Shown piece after piece: positions 1 to 14,000 of a stretch of DNA of 64,000 nt (within the stretch, counting starts at the first letter, position 1; every line of letters begins with the position of its first letter). Made by a program: the position numbers and the translations under genes. The notes below the pieces were generated by a model. The model was not told the origin of the DNA. It made no database searches and saw only the letters and a list, made by a program, of their open reading frames with translations. Source of the DNA: Paragorgia papillata (lineage: Eukaryota; Cnidaria; Anthozoa; Scleralcyonacea; Coralliidae); NCBI GenBank assembly GCA_035771165.1, contig JAWNZC010000421.1:1093001-1157000 (forward strand), in the 5' to 3' direction.

Positions 1-225
1 ATTGGTTATTCCATAGTTGGTGTGCTATACAATAAACTAAAATATTTAGCCTTACTTCCAAAGTTGAAAAATGGCCAAAATCGGTAAAAAAGTAAAGGCT
101 AACCCCTTTACTTTTTGACCGATTTTGACCATAAAAAGTAAAAAAGTAAACGGGTTTATCTCATTAAAAATTGAATGGATTGTTCTAACTTTTTTCAGTG
201 GTTATTCCATAGTTGGTGTCCTTAA
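1..225 (-). repeat. Satellite family B, inverted fragment at window edge
   Basis: About one family-B monomer, inverted relative to the main B array at 7.05-21.03 kb. It contains the B landmarks ATTCCATAGTTGGTGTGCTA and AAAATGGCCAAAATCGG. It abuts family A at about 225, so A is flanked by B on both sides. The window edge truncates it. Confidence 0.85.
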
Positions 226-3200
226 AATTAAAAAAAAAAAATAATTCCCTTGGTAATTAAAAAAAATATGAAAAATTAATTCCCTTGGGAATTACTAATG
301 AGAATTTGATTTCCTTTAAAATTTAAAAAAAAAATATTAATTCCCTGGGAATTAAAAAAATATGAAAATTTAATTTCCCTTGGGAATTACTAATGAGAAT
401 TTGATTTCCTTTAAAATTTAAAAAAAAATATTAATTCCCTTGGGAATTAAAAAAATATGAAAATTTAATTCCCTTGGGAATTACTAATGAGAATTTGATT
501 TCCTATAAAATTTAAAAAAAATATTAATTCCCTTGGGAATTAAAAAAATATGAAAATTTAATTCCCTTGGGAATTACTAATGAGAATTTGATTTCCCTTA
601 AAATTTAAAAAAAAAATTAATTCCCTTGGGAATTAAAAAAATATGAAAATTTAATTCCCTTGGGAATTACTAATGAGAATTTGATTTCCTTTAAAATTTA
701 AAAAAAAATATTAATTCCCTTGGGAATTTAAAAAATATGAAAATTTAATTCCCTTGGGAATTACTAATGAGAATTTGATTTCCTTTAAAATTTAAAAAAA
801 ATATTAATTCCCTTGGGAATTAAAAAAATATGAAAATTTAATTCCCTTGGGAATTACTAATGAGAATTTGATTTCCTTTAAAATTTAAAAAAAAAATTAA
901 TTCCCTTGGGAATTAAAAAAATATGAAAATTTAATTCCCTTGGGAATTACTAATGAGAATTTGATTTCCTTTAAAATTTAAAAAAAAATATTAATTCCCT
1001 TGGGAATTAAAAAAATATGAAAATTTAATTCCCTTGGGAATTACTAATGAGAATTTGATTTCCTTTAAAATTTAAAAAAAATATTAATTCCCTTGGGAAT
1101 TAAAAAAATATGAAAATTTAATTCCCTTGGGAATTACTAATGAGAATTTTGATTTCCTTTAAAATTTAAAAAAAATATTAATTCCCTTGGGAATTAAAAA
1201 AATATGAAAATTTAATTCCCTTGGGAATTACTAATGAGAATTTGATTTTCCTTTAAAATTTAAAAAAAAAAATTAATTCCCTTGGGAATTAAAAAAATAT
1301 GAAAATTTAAGTCCCTTGGGAATTACTAATGAGAATTTGATTTCCTTTAAAATTTAAAAAAAAAATTAATTCCCTTGGGAATTAAAAAAATATGAAAATT
1401 TAATTTCCCTTGGGAATTACTAATGAGAATTTGATTTCCTTTAAAATTTAAAAAAAATATTAATTCCCTTGGGAATTAAAAAAATATGAAAATTTAATTC
1501 CCTTGGGAATTACTAATGAGAATTTGATTTCCTTTAAAATTTAAAAAAAAAAATTAATTCCCTTGGGAATTAAAAAAATATGAAAATTTAATTCCCTTGG
1601 GAATTACTAATGAGAATTTGATTTTCCTTTAAAATTTAAAAAAAATATTAATTCCCTTGGGAATTAAAAAAATATGAAAATTTAATTCCCTTGGGAATTA
1701 CTAATGAGAATTTGATTTCCTTTAAAATTTAAAAAAAATATTAATTCCCTTGGGAATTAAAAAAATATGAAAATTTAATTCCCTTGGGAATTACTAATGA
1801 GAATTTGATTTCCTTTAAAATTTAAAAAAAATATTAATTCCCTTGGGAATTAAAAAAATATGAAAATTTAATTCCCTTGGGAATTACTAATGAGAATTTG
1901 ATTTCCTTTAAAATTTAAAAAAAAAATATTAATTCCCTTGGGAATTAAAAAAAATATGAAAATTTAATTCCCTTGGGAATTACTAATGAGAATTTGATTT
2001 CCTCTTAAATTTAAAAAAAAATATTAATTCCCTTGGGAATTAAAAAAATATGAAAATTTAATTCCCTTGGGAATTACTAATGAGAATTTGATTTCCTTTA
2101 AAATTTAAAAAAAAATATTAATTCCCTTGGGAATTAAAAAAATATGAAAATTTAATTCCCTTGGGAATTACTAATGAGAATTTGATTTACTTTAAAATTT
2201 AAAAAAAAATATTAATTCCTTGGGAATTAAAAAAATATAAAAATTTAATTCCCTTGGGAATTACTAATGAGAATTTGATTTCCTTTAAATTTTAAAAAAA
2301 AAATTAATTCCCTTGGGAATTAAAAAAATATGAAAATTTAATTCCCTTGGGAATTACTAATGAGAATTTGATTTCCTTTAAAATTTAAAAAAAAATTAAT
2401 TCCCTTGGGAATTAAAAAAATATGCAAAATTTAAATTCCCATTGGGAATTACTAATGAGAATTTGATTTCTCTTTAAAATTTAAAAAAAATATTAATTCC
2501 CTTGGGTATATAAAAAAATATGAAAATTTAATTCCCTTGGGAATTACTAATAGAGAAGTAGATTTCCTTTAAAATTTAAAAAAAATATTAATCTCCTTTG
2601 GGAATTAAAAAAATAATGAGAATTTAATTCCCATTGGGAATTACTAATGAGAATTTGATTTCCTTTAAAATTTAAAAAAAAAAATTTAATTCCCTTGGGA
2701 ATTAAAAAAAATATCAAAATTTAATTCCCTTGGGACTTACTAATGAGAATTTGATTTTCCTTTAAAATTAAAAAAAAAAAATTAATTCCCTTTGGGAATT
2801 AAAAAAATATGAAAATTTAATTCCCTTGGGAAATTACTAATGAGAATTTGATTTCCTTTAAAATTTTAAAAAAAAAAATTAATTCCCTTGGGAATTAAAA
2901 AAATATGAAAATTTAATTTCCCTTGGGAATTACTAATGAGAATTTGATTTTCCTTAAAATTTAAAAAAAATAATAAGTTTCCTGATTCCCTTGGGAATTA
3001 AAAAAATATGAAAATTTAATTCCCTTGGGAATTACTAATGAGAATTTGATTTCCTTTAAAATTTAAAAAAAAATATTATTTCCCATTGGGAATTAAAAAA
3101 ATATGAAAATTTAATCCCTTTGGGAATTACTAATGAGAATTTGATTTTCCTTTAAAATTTAAAAAAAAATATTAATTTCCCCTGGGAATTAAAAAAATAT

Positions 3201-4800
3201 GAAAAATTCATTCCCTTGGGACTTACTAATGGAAATTTGATTTCCTTTAAAATTTAAAAAAAAAAATTAATCTCCCTGGGGAATTAAAAAAATATGAAAA
3301 ATTTCTAATTCCCTTGGGAATGTACTAATGAGAATTTGATTTCATCTTAAAATTTAAAAAAAAAAAAATTAATTCCCTTGGGAATTAAAATAAATATGAA
3401 AAATTTAATTCCCGTTGGAATTACTCAAGAGAATTTGATTTCCTTTACAATTTAAAAAAAATATTAAATCCCGTGGGAATTTAAAAAAATATGAAAATTT
3501 AATTCCCTTGGGAATTACTAATGGAGAATTTGAACTTTCCTTTAAAATTTAAAAAAAATATTAATTCCCTTGGGATTAAAAAAAATATGTGAAAATTAAA
3601 TTCCCTTGGGGGCAATTTACTAATGAGAATTTGATTTCCTTTAAAATTTAAAAAAAATATTAATTCCCTTGGGAATTAAAAAAATATGAAAATTTAAATT
3701 CCCTTGGACTTTAGCTAATGAGAATTTGTTTTCCTCTAAAATTTAAAAAAAAATATTAATTCCCTTGGGAATTACAAAAATATGAAAATTTTAAATTCCC
3801 TTGGGAATTACTAATGAGAATTTGATTTTTCCTTGAAAATTTAAAAAAAATATTAATTCACCTTGGGAAATTAAAAAAATATGCAAAATTTAATTTCCCT
3901 TGGGAATTACTAATGAGAATTTGTATTTCCTTTAAAATTAAGAAAAAAATATTAATTCCTTTGGGAATTAAAAAAATATGAAAATTTAATTCCCTTGGGA
4001 ATTACTAATGAGAATTTGATTTCCTTAAAAATTTTAAAAAAAATTATTAATATCCCTTGGGAATTAAACAAATATGAAAATTTTAATTTCCCTTGGGAAT
4101 TACTAATGAGAATTGTGATTTCCTTTATAAATTTTAAAAAAAAATATTAATTCCCTTGGGAATTAAAAAAATATGAAAATTTAATACCCTTGGGAATTAC
4201 TAATGAGAATTTGATTTCCTTTAAAATTTAAAAAAAAAAAAAATTAATTCCCTTGGGAATTAAAAAAATATGAAAATTTTAATTCCCTTGGGAATTACTA
4301 ATGAAATTTTGAATTTCCTTTAAAAATTTTAAAAAAAATATTACTTCCCTTGGGAATTAAAATAATATGAAAATTTAATTTCCCTTGGGAATTACTAATG
4401 AGAATTTGATTTCCTTTAAAATTTAAAAAAAATATTAATTCCCTTGGGAATTAAAAAAATATGAAAATTTAATTCCCTTGGGAATTACTAATGAGAATTT
4501 GATTTCCCTTTAAAATTTAAAAAAAATATTAATTCCCTTGGGAATTAAAAAAATATGGAAAATTTAATTCCCTTGGGAATGTTACTAATGAGAATTTGAT
4601 TTCCATAAAATTTAAAAAAAAAATAGATAATTCCCTTGGGAATTAAAAAAAATATGAAAATTTAATTCCCTTGGGAAATTACTAATTGAGAATTTGATTT
4701 CCTCTAAAATTTTAAAAAAAATATTAATTCCCTTGGGAATTAAAAAAAATATGAAACTTTAATTCCCTTGGGAATTACTAATGAGAATTTGATTTCCTAT
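226..4800 (+). repeat. Satellite family A, about 93-bp tandem array
   Basis: Roughly 49 monomers of about 93 bp; for example the TTAATTCCC landmark recurs at 431, 524 and 617. Each monomer holds two short dyads, AATTCCC-TT-GGGAATT, separated by an A-rich spacer and by a segment containing ACTAATGAGAATTTGATTTC. Units from about 400 to 2400 are nearly identical; from about 2400 onward scattered one- to few-base indels appear. No coding potential was seen. Array orientation can be read from the dyad centre, TT here and AA after 4800. Confidence 0.95.
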
Positions 4801-7045
4801 TAAATGTTAAGAAAAGGGAATTACATTTTCATATTTTTTTAAATTCCCAAGGGAATTAATTTTTTTTTTAAATTTTAAAGGAAATCAAATTCTCATTAGT
4901 AATTCCCAAGGGAATTAAATTTTCATATTTTTTTAATTCCCAAGGGAAGTAATATATTTTTTTTAAATTTTAAAGGAAATCAAATCCTCATTAGTAAATA
5001 TCCAAGGGAAATTTAAACAAATTTATCATAGTTTTTTAATTCCCAAGGGAATTAATATTTTTTTTTAAATTTTAAAGGAAATCAAATTCTCATTAGTAAT
5101 TCCCAAGGGAATTAAATTTTCATATATTTTTTAATTCCCAAGGGAATTAATATTTTTTTTAAATTTGAAAGGAAATCAAATTCTCATTAGTAATTCCCAA
5201 GGGAAATTAAAATTTTCATATTTTTTTAATTCCGCAAGGGAATTAATATTTTTTTTTAAATTTTAAAGGAAATCAAATTCTCATTAGTAAATTCCCAAGG
5301 GAATTAAAATTATCCATAATTTTTTTAATTCCCAAGGGAATATAATTTTTTTTTTTTAATTTTTAAAGGGAAATCAAATTCTCATTAGTAATTCCCAAGG
5401 GAATTAAATTTTCATATTTTTTTAATTCCCAAGGGAATTAATATTTTTTTTTTAAATTTAAAAGAAATCCAATTCATATTAGTAATTCCCAAGGGAATTA
5501 AACTCATATTTTTTTTTAAATTCCCAAGGGAATTAATATTTTTTTTAAATTTTAAAGGAAATCAAATTCTCATTAGTAATGCCTAAAGGGATATTAAATT
5601 TTCATCATTTTTTTAATTCCCAAGGGGAATAATATCTTTTTAGAATTTTAAAGGAAATCAATTCCTCATTAGTAATTCCCAAGGGAATTAAAAATTTCAT
5701 ATTTTTTTAATTCCCAAGGGAATTAATATTTTTTTTAAATTTTAAAGGAAATCAAATTCGCATTAGTAATTCCCAAGGGAATTAAATTTTCATATTGTTT
5801 TTAATTCCCAAGAGGAATTAATATTTTTTTTAAATTTTAAAGGAAATCAAATTCTCGATTAGTAATTCCCCGAAGGGCATTAAATTTTCATATTTTTTTT
5901 AATTCCCAAGGGATTTAATTTTTTTTTTTAAATTTTAAAGGAAATCAAATTCTCATTAGTAATTCCCAACGGGAATTAAATTTTCATATTTTTTTATAAA
6001 TCCCAAGGGAATTAATATTTTTTTTTAAATTTAAAAGGAAATCAAAGTCATATTAGTTAATTCCCAAGGAAATTAAACTTTCATATTTTTTTTTTAAATT
6101 CCCCAAGGGAATTAATATTTTTTTTTTTAAATTTTAAAGAGAAAAAAATCAAATTCTCATTAAGCTTATTTCCCAAGGGAATTAAATTTGATATTTTTTT
6201 TTAATTTCCCAAGGGAATTTAATATGCTTTTTTTTAAATTTTTAAAGGAAATCAAATTCTCATTAGTAATTCCCAAGGGAAATAAATTTTCATATTTTTT
6301 TAATTCCCAAGGGAATTAATATTTTTTTAAATTTTAAAGGAAATCAAAGTCTCATTAGTAATTTCCCAAGGGAATTAAATTTTCATATTTTTTTAATTCC
6401 CCAAGGGCATTACTATTTTTTTTAAATTTTAAAGGAAATCAAATTCGTCATTAGTGAATTGCCCAAGGGAATTAAATTTTCATATTTTTTTAATTCCCAA
6501 GGGAATTAATTTTTTTTTTAAATTTTAAAGGAAATCAAATTCCTCATTAGTAATTCCCAAGGGAATGTAAATGATCATGATTATTCTTTTAATTCCCAAG
6601 GGATATTAATATTTTTTTTTAAATTTTAAAGGAACTCAAATTCAGATTAAGTAATTCCCAAGGGAATTAAACCTTTCCCATATTTTTTTTTAATTCCCCA
6701 AGGGAATTAATATTTTTTTTTTAATTATAAAGGAAATCCCAAATTCTCATTAGTAATTCCCCAAGGGAATTAATATTTCATATTTTTTATTTAATTCCCA
6801 CGGGAAATTAATATTTTTTTTTAAATTTTCAAGGAAATCAAATTCTCATTAGTAATTGCCCAAGGGAATTAAATTTTCATATTTTTTTTAATTCCCAAGG
6901 GAATTAATATTTTTTTTTAAAATTTTAAAGGAAATCAAATTCTCATATAGTAATATCCCAAGGGAATTAAATTTTCATATTTTTTTAATTCCCAAGGGAA
7001 TTTAATATTTTTTTTTTTAATTTTTAAAGGAAATCAAATTCTGAT
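4801..7045 (-). repeat. Satellite family A, inverted array
   Basis: Reverse complement of the 226-4800 array, about 24 monomers, with landmarks GAAATCAAATTCTCATTAGT and AATTCCC-AA-GGGAATT. The switch is abrupt at about 4800-4815, so the two arrays form a very large inverted repeat with unequal arms (about 4.6 and 2.2 kb). Indel noise is heavy throughout. Confidence 0.93.
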
Positions 7046-8000
7046 TAGTATAGCACACCCACTACGGAATAACCACTGAAAAAAGTAGAACAAATCCATT
7101 CATTTTTAATTCCCAAGGGAATAAACTAGTTTTACCTTTTTTTACTTTTTATGGAAATCAAATTCGGTCAAAAAGTAAAGGGGTTCCCAAGCGCCGTTAC
7201 TTTTTGACCGATTTTTGCCATTTTTCAACTAACTTTGGAAGTAAGGCTAAATATTTTTTAGTAGTTCACCCGATTTTGGCCGTTTTTCACTATGGAAGAA
7301 GGCTAATCAAGTTTAAGTTCATTAGTATAGCACACCCAACATGGATAACCTCACTGAAAAAAGTAGAACATATCGATTCAATTCTTAATGAATAAAACCA
7401 TTTACTTTTTTAACTTTTAATGGAAATCAAAATCCGGTCAAAAGTAAAGGGGTTCGCCAAGGGAATTACTTTTTGACCGATTTTGGCCATTTTTCAACTT
7501 TGGAAGTAGAGGCTAAATATTTTTAGTTCACTGTATAGCACACCAAATTCTCATGGAATAACCCCCTGAAAAAAGTCGAACAATCCATTCCCATACTTAA
7601 ATGAGATAAACCAGTTTACGTTTCTACTTTTTATGGTCAAAATCGGCAAAAAGTAAAGGGGTTCGCCCTTTACTTTTGACCCGATTTGGTCCCATTTTTC
7701 AACTTTGGAAGTATGGCTAAAAATATTTTAGTTCATTGTAAGAAGACAACAAGCAAATTCCAACTATGGTATAACACACTGCAAAAAAAGTAGAACAATC
7801 CATTCATTCTTAATGAGAATAAAACCAGTTTACTTTTTACTTTTTTGTATAGCACACCAAATTCTCGGGAATAACCACTGAAATTAAAGTAGAAACATAT
7901 CCATTCAATTCTTAATGAGATAAACCCAGTTTACTTTTTTACTTTTTATGGAAATCAAAATCGGTCAAAAGTAATTCCCAAGGGGTTAGCCTTTCATACT
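7046..8000. repeat. Chimeric A/B satellite zone
   Basis: At the A-to-B boundary several B monomers carry family-A pieces: AATTCCCAAGGGAATAAAC near 7108, CCAAGGGAATTACTTTTTG near 7453, and TTCCCAAGGGGTTAGCC near 7976. They may be recombinant monomers or consensus errors from mixed reads. Confidence 0.6.
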
Positions 8001-11000
8001 TTTTTGATTCCCAAGGGATTTTGGCTATTTTTTTCAACTATGGAAGTAAAGGGCAAATATTCATTAGTTCATTGTAATAGCACACGAACTTATGGAACTA
8101 ACCACTGAAAAAAAGTAGAACAATCCATTCAATTTTTAATGAGATAATACCAGTTTACTTTTTTTACTTTTTATGGTCAAAATCGGTCCACCCCCCAAAA
8201 AAGTAAAAGGGGTTTTTTAGCCATTACTTTTTGACCGATTTTGGCCATTTTTCAAGACTTTGGAAGTAAGGCTAAGATATTTTATATTCATTGTATACAC
8301 CACCAACTATGAATAACCACTGAAAAAAAGTCGAACAAATCCATTCAATTCTTAATGAGAAAAACTCCAGGTTTTACTTTTTTTACTTTTTGTTTAGCAC
8401 CACAAACTATGGAATAACCACTTGAAAAATAGTAGAACAATCCATTCAATTTACTTAATGAGCAGTAAACCAGTTTACCTTTTTTTACTTTTTATGGTTC
8501 AAAATCGGTCAAAAAGTAAAGGGGTTAGCCTTTTACTTTTTGACCGATTTTCGCCATTTTTTCAACTTTGGAAGTAAAGGCTAAATATTTTAGTTCATTG
8601 TATAGCACACCAACTAAATGGAACAATAACCACTGAAAAAAAAGTTAGAAACAATCCATTCAATTCTTAATGAGATAAACCAGTTTACTTTTTTTACTTT
8701 TTATGGTCAAAATCGGTCAAAAAGTAAAAGGGTTAAGACCTCTTTACTTTTTGACCGATTTTGGGCCATTTATTTCAACTTTGGGTGTGAAGTAAGGCTA
8801 AATATTTTTAGTATATCATTGTATAGCCACACCAACTATGGTAATTAACCACTGAAACAAAGTAGAACAATCCCATTCAGATTCTTAATGAGAATAAAAC
8901 AGTTTACTTTTTTAGCTTTTTATGGTCAAAATCGGTCAAATAAGTAAAGGGGTTAGCCTTTACTTCTTTGACCGATTTTATTTTGGGCCATTTTTCCCAA
9001 CTTTGGAAGTAAGGCTACAATATTTTAGATGTTCATTGTATAGCACACCAAACTTATGGTAATTAACCCACTGAAAAAAGTTAGAATCAAATTCCATTTC
9101 AATTCTTAGATGAGATAAACCATTTACTTTTTTACTTTTTATGGTCAAAATCGTCCAAATAAGTAAAAGGGGTTATGGCCTTTACTTTTGAGACCGATTT
9201 TGAGCCATTTTTCAACTTTGGAGAGTAAGGCTAATATTATTTTAGTTTCATTGTATACACACCCAACTATGAAAAAACCACTGACAAAAGTAAAAAAACA
9301 ATCCATTCAAAATTCTTATTGAGTTAAACCCAGTTTACTTTTTTACTTTTTTATGGTCAAAATCGGTCCAAAAAGTAAAGGGGTTATTTAAGCCATTACT
9401 TTTTGACCGCATTTTGGCCCATTTTTCAACTTTGGAAAAGTAAAGGGCTAAATATTTTTAGTTCACTTGTTAATAGCACACCAACTATGTGAATAACCAC
9501 TGAAAAAAGGTAGAACACAGCCATTCAATTCTTATATGAGATAAACCAGTTTACTTTTTTACTTTTTTATGGGTCAAAATTTCGGTCCAAAAAGTAAAGG
9601 GGTTAGTCCCCCTTTACTTTTTGACGATTTTGGCCATTTTTCAACTTTTTGGAAATAAGGCTAAATGTTTTTTTTTTATTTTAGTTCATTGAATATAGGC
9701 ACACCAACTAATGGAATAAACCACTGAAAAAAGTTTGAACAATCCAGTTACAATTCTTTAATGAGATAAACCAGTTTACTTCTTTTACTTTTTTATGGTC
9801 AACAATCGGTCAAAAAGTAAAGGGGTTATGGCCTTTACTTTTTGACCGATTTTGGCCATTTTTCAACTTCTGGAAGTAAGGCTAAAATATTTTTTAGTTC
9901 ATTGTAATTGCAACACCTCAACTATGGGAATAACCACTGAAAACACAGTAAGACAACTCCATTTCAATTTTTAATGAAGATAAACTCAGTGTACTTTTTT
10001 ACTTTTTATGAGTCCGCAAATCGGTGAAAAATGTAAAGGGGTTAGCCTTAGATGTAGCTTTTTGACCGATTTTGGCCATTTTTCAACTTTGGAAGTAAGG
10101 CTAATATTTTAGTTTATTGTATAAGCACACCAACTATAGGAATTAACCACTGAAAAATAAGTAGTAGGAATTAGAGAGTAGAACAATCCATTCAATTTTT
10201 TAATAGAGCATTAAACCAGTTTACGTTTTTTACCCCCCCTTTTTTTATGGTCAAAATCGGTTCAAAAAAGTAAAGGGGTTAGCCTTTACATTTTGGACGA
10301 TTTTGGCCATTTTTCAACCGGTTTGGAAGTAAGGATAAATATTTTAGTTTCATCTGTATAGCACACACCACCACAGCTACAGCCCCAACTATGGAATAAG
10401 CACTGAAAAAAGTAGAACAATCCATTCGAATTTTTAAATGAGATAAACCAGTTTACTTTTTTACTTTTTGACATGGTCATAAAATCGGTTTCAAAAAGTA
10501 AAGGGCGTTAGCTCCTTTACTTTTTGACCACGATTTTTGGCCATTTTTCAAACTTTGGAAGTAAGGCTACAATATTTTACGGTTCATTTGTATTAGCACA
10601 CCCAACTAATGGAATAACCACTGAAAAAAGTAGAACAATCCTCCATCTCAATTTTTTAATTGAAGATAAACCAGTTTTACTTTTTTACTTTTTATGGTCA
10701 AAATCGGTCAAAAAGTAATAGGGGTTAGCCTTTACTTTTTGACTCGATTTTGGCCATTTTTCAACTTTGTGAAGTATAGGCTAAATAGTTTTTTTCAGTT
10801 TATTGTATAGGACCCACAACACAACTATGGAAACTAACACATCTGAAAAAACAGTAGAACAATCCATTCAAAATTTTTTAATGAGATAAATCACCAGTTT
10901 ACTTTTCTTACTTTTTATGGTCAAAAAATCGGTCCAAAAAGTAAAGGGGTTAGCCTTTACTTTTTGAGCCCGATTTTGGCCCATTTTTTCAACTTTGGAG

Positions 11001-14000
11001 AGTAAGGCTAAATATTTATAGTTCATTGCTATAGCACACCAACTATGGAATAACCACTTGAGAAAAAGTAGAACAATCCAGTTCTCAATTCTTCAATGAG
11101 ATAAACCAGTCTTACTTGTTTTTACTTTTTATGGTCAAAATCGGTCAATAAAGTAAAGGGGTTAGCCCTTTACTTTTTTTGACCGATTTTGGGCCATTTT
11201 TCAAACTTTGGAAAGTAAGGCTAAATATTTTTAGTTTCATTGTATAGCCACACCAACTATGGAATACGCCACACTGACAAAAGTATGATACAATCCATTC
11301 AATTCTTAATGAGATTAACCAGTTTACTTTTTTACTTTTTATGGTCAAAATTCGGTCAAAAAGTAAAGGGGTTAGCCTTCTACTTTTTGACCGATTTTGC
11401 CATTTTTCAACTTTGGAAGTAAGGTCTAAATATTTTAGTTCATTGTATCAGCACACCAACTATGGAAATAACCACTGAAAAAAAGTATGAACACAATCCA
11501 TTCAATTCTTTTAATGAAGATAAACCAGTTTACTTTTTTTACTTTTTATGGTCAAAATCGGTCAAAAAAGTTAAAGGGGTTAGCCTTTACTTTTTGACCG
11601 CTTTGGCCATTTTTCAACTTTTGGAAGTAAGGCCTAAATATTTTAGTTCATTGTATAGCACACCAACTATGGAAATAAACCACCATGAAAAAAAAAGTAG
11701 AAACAATCCATTCAATTCTATAATGAGATAAACCAGGTTTAACTTTTTTTACTTTTTATGGTCAAATAATCGGTTCAAAAAGTAGTAAGGGGTTAGCCAT
11801 TTACTTTTTGACGGGGGGCGATTTTGGCCATTTTTTTCAGCACTTTGGAAGTAAGGACTAGAATATTTTAGTTCATTGTATAGACACACCAACTATGGAA
11901 TTAACCACTGAAAAAAGTAATCGATCTCACAATCCATTCTCAATTTCTTAATGAGATAAAACCAGTTTACTTTTTTTTACTTTTTATGGTCAAAATCGTG
12001 GTGTCAAAAAGTACAAGAGGGTTAGCCTTTACTTTTTGAACACGATTTTGGCCATTTTTCAACTTTGGAAGTAAGGCTAAAATATCTTTAGTTTTATTGT
12101 ATAGGCACACGCAACTATGGAATACACCACTGAAAAAAAGTAGAACAATCCATTAAATTTTTAATGAGATGAAACCAGTTTACTCTTTTTACTTCTTTTA
12201 TGGTCAAAATCGGTCAAAATAAGTAAAGGGGTTAGCCTTTACTTTTTGACTCGATTTTGGCCATTTTTTCAACTTTGGAAGTAAGAGGCCTAAATATTTT
12301 AGTTCATTGTATTTAGCACCCCAACTATGGAATAACCACTGAAAAAAGTTGAACAACTCCCATCTCAATTCTTAATGAGATAGAACCAGTTTACTTTGTT
12401 TATACTTTTTATGGTCAAAATCGGGACGTCAAAAAGTAAAGGGGTTAGCCTTTACTTTTTGACCGAGTTTGGCCATTTTTCTCAACTTTGAGATTGAAGT
12501 AAGGTCCAGCGGGTAAATATTTTACGAGGCGGTAATCACCCTCATTGTATAGCACACCAACTATGGAATAACCACTGAAAAAAAGTAGAACAATCCTATT
12601 CAATTCTTAATGAGATAAACCAGTTTACGTTTTTTTATACTTTTTATGGTCAAAATCGAGGTCAAAAAGTAAAGGGGTTAGCCTTTACTTTTTGGACCGA
12701 TTTTGGCCATTATTTTCAAACTTTGGAAAGTAAGGCTAAAATATTTTAGTTCATTGATATAGCACACCAACTATCGGAATAAACCACTGAAAAAAGTAGA
12801 AAAACAATCCATTCTAATTCTTAATGAGATAAACCAGATTTACTTTTTTAACTTTATTATGGTCCAAAAACAATCGGTCAAAAAGTAAAGGGGTTGTTTA
12901 GCCTTTTTACTTTTTTGATCCGAATTTTGGCCCACTTTTTCAACTTTGGAAGTAAGGGCTAAATATTTTAGTTTTCATTGTATTAGCACACCAACTATGG
13001 AATAACCACTGAAAAAAAGTAGAGACAATCCTATTCATATCTTAATGAGATAAACCAGTTTTACTTTTTTACTTTTTATGGTCAAAATCGGTCAAAGAGA
13101 AGTAAAGGGGTTAGCCTTTATTTTTTGGACCGATTTTGGCCATTTTTTCAACTTTTGGAAGTAAGAGCCTAAATATTTTAGTTCATTGTATAGCACACCA
13201 ACTATGGAATAACCACTGGAAAAAAGTAGAACAATCCATTCAATTATTAATGAGATAAACCAGTTTACTTTTTTACTTATTTTTTATGGTCAACATCGGT
13301 CAGATAAGTAAAGGGGTTAGCCTTCTACTTTTTTGACCGATTTTGGCCCATTTTTTTCAAACTTTGGCGGAAGTAAGGCTAAATATTTTAGTTCATTGTA
13401 TAGCACATCCAACCTATGGACATAAACCACTAGAAAAATGTAGACAACAATCCTTTCAATTATTAATTGATGATGAAACCAGTTTACTTTTATACTTTTT
13501 ATGGATCCAAAATCGGTCAAAAAGGTAAATAGGGGTTAGCCTTTACTTTTTGACCGATTTTGGCCATTTTTCAAACTTCTGTGAAGTGAAGGCTAAATAT
13601 TTTAAGTTCATTAGTATAGCACACCAACTATGGAAATAACCACTGAAAAAAGTAGAAACAATCCATTTCTCAATTTTTAATGAGATAAACTCAGTTTACT
13701 TTTTTTAACTTTTTATGGTATCAAAAATCGGGTCAAAAAAGTAAAGGGGTTAGCCTTTACTTTTTTGAACCCGATTTTGAGCCATTTTTTTTTTCACTAC
13801 TTTGGAAGTTATAGGACTAAAATATATTGTAGTTCAATTGGTATAGCACCACAACGTATGGAAATAACCACTGAAAAAAAGTAGAACAATCCATTCAATT
13901 TTTAAATGAGATAAACCAGTTTACTTTTTTACTTTTTATGGTCAAAGGGGGGGTATCGGTCAAAAAGTAAAGGGGTTAAGCCTTTACTTTTTGACCGATT

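Noticed and set aside
226..7045. CRISPR-like regular array of palindromic repeats
   Set aside because: Units are contiguous tandem satellite monomers with no variable spacers, in a eukaryotic context with no cas genes.
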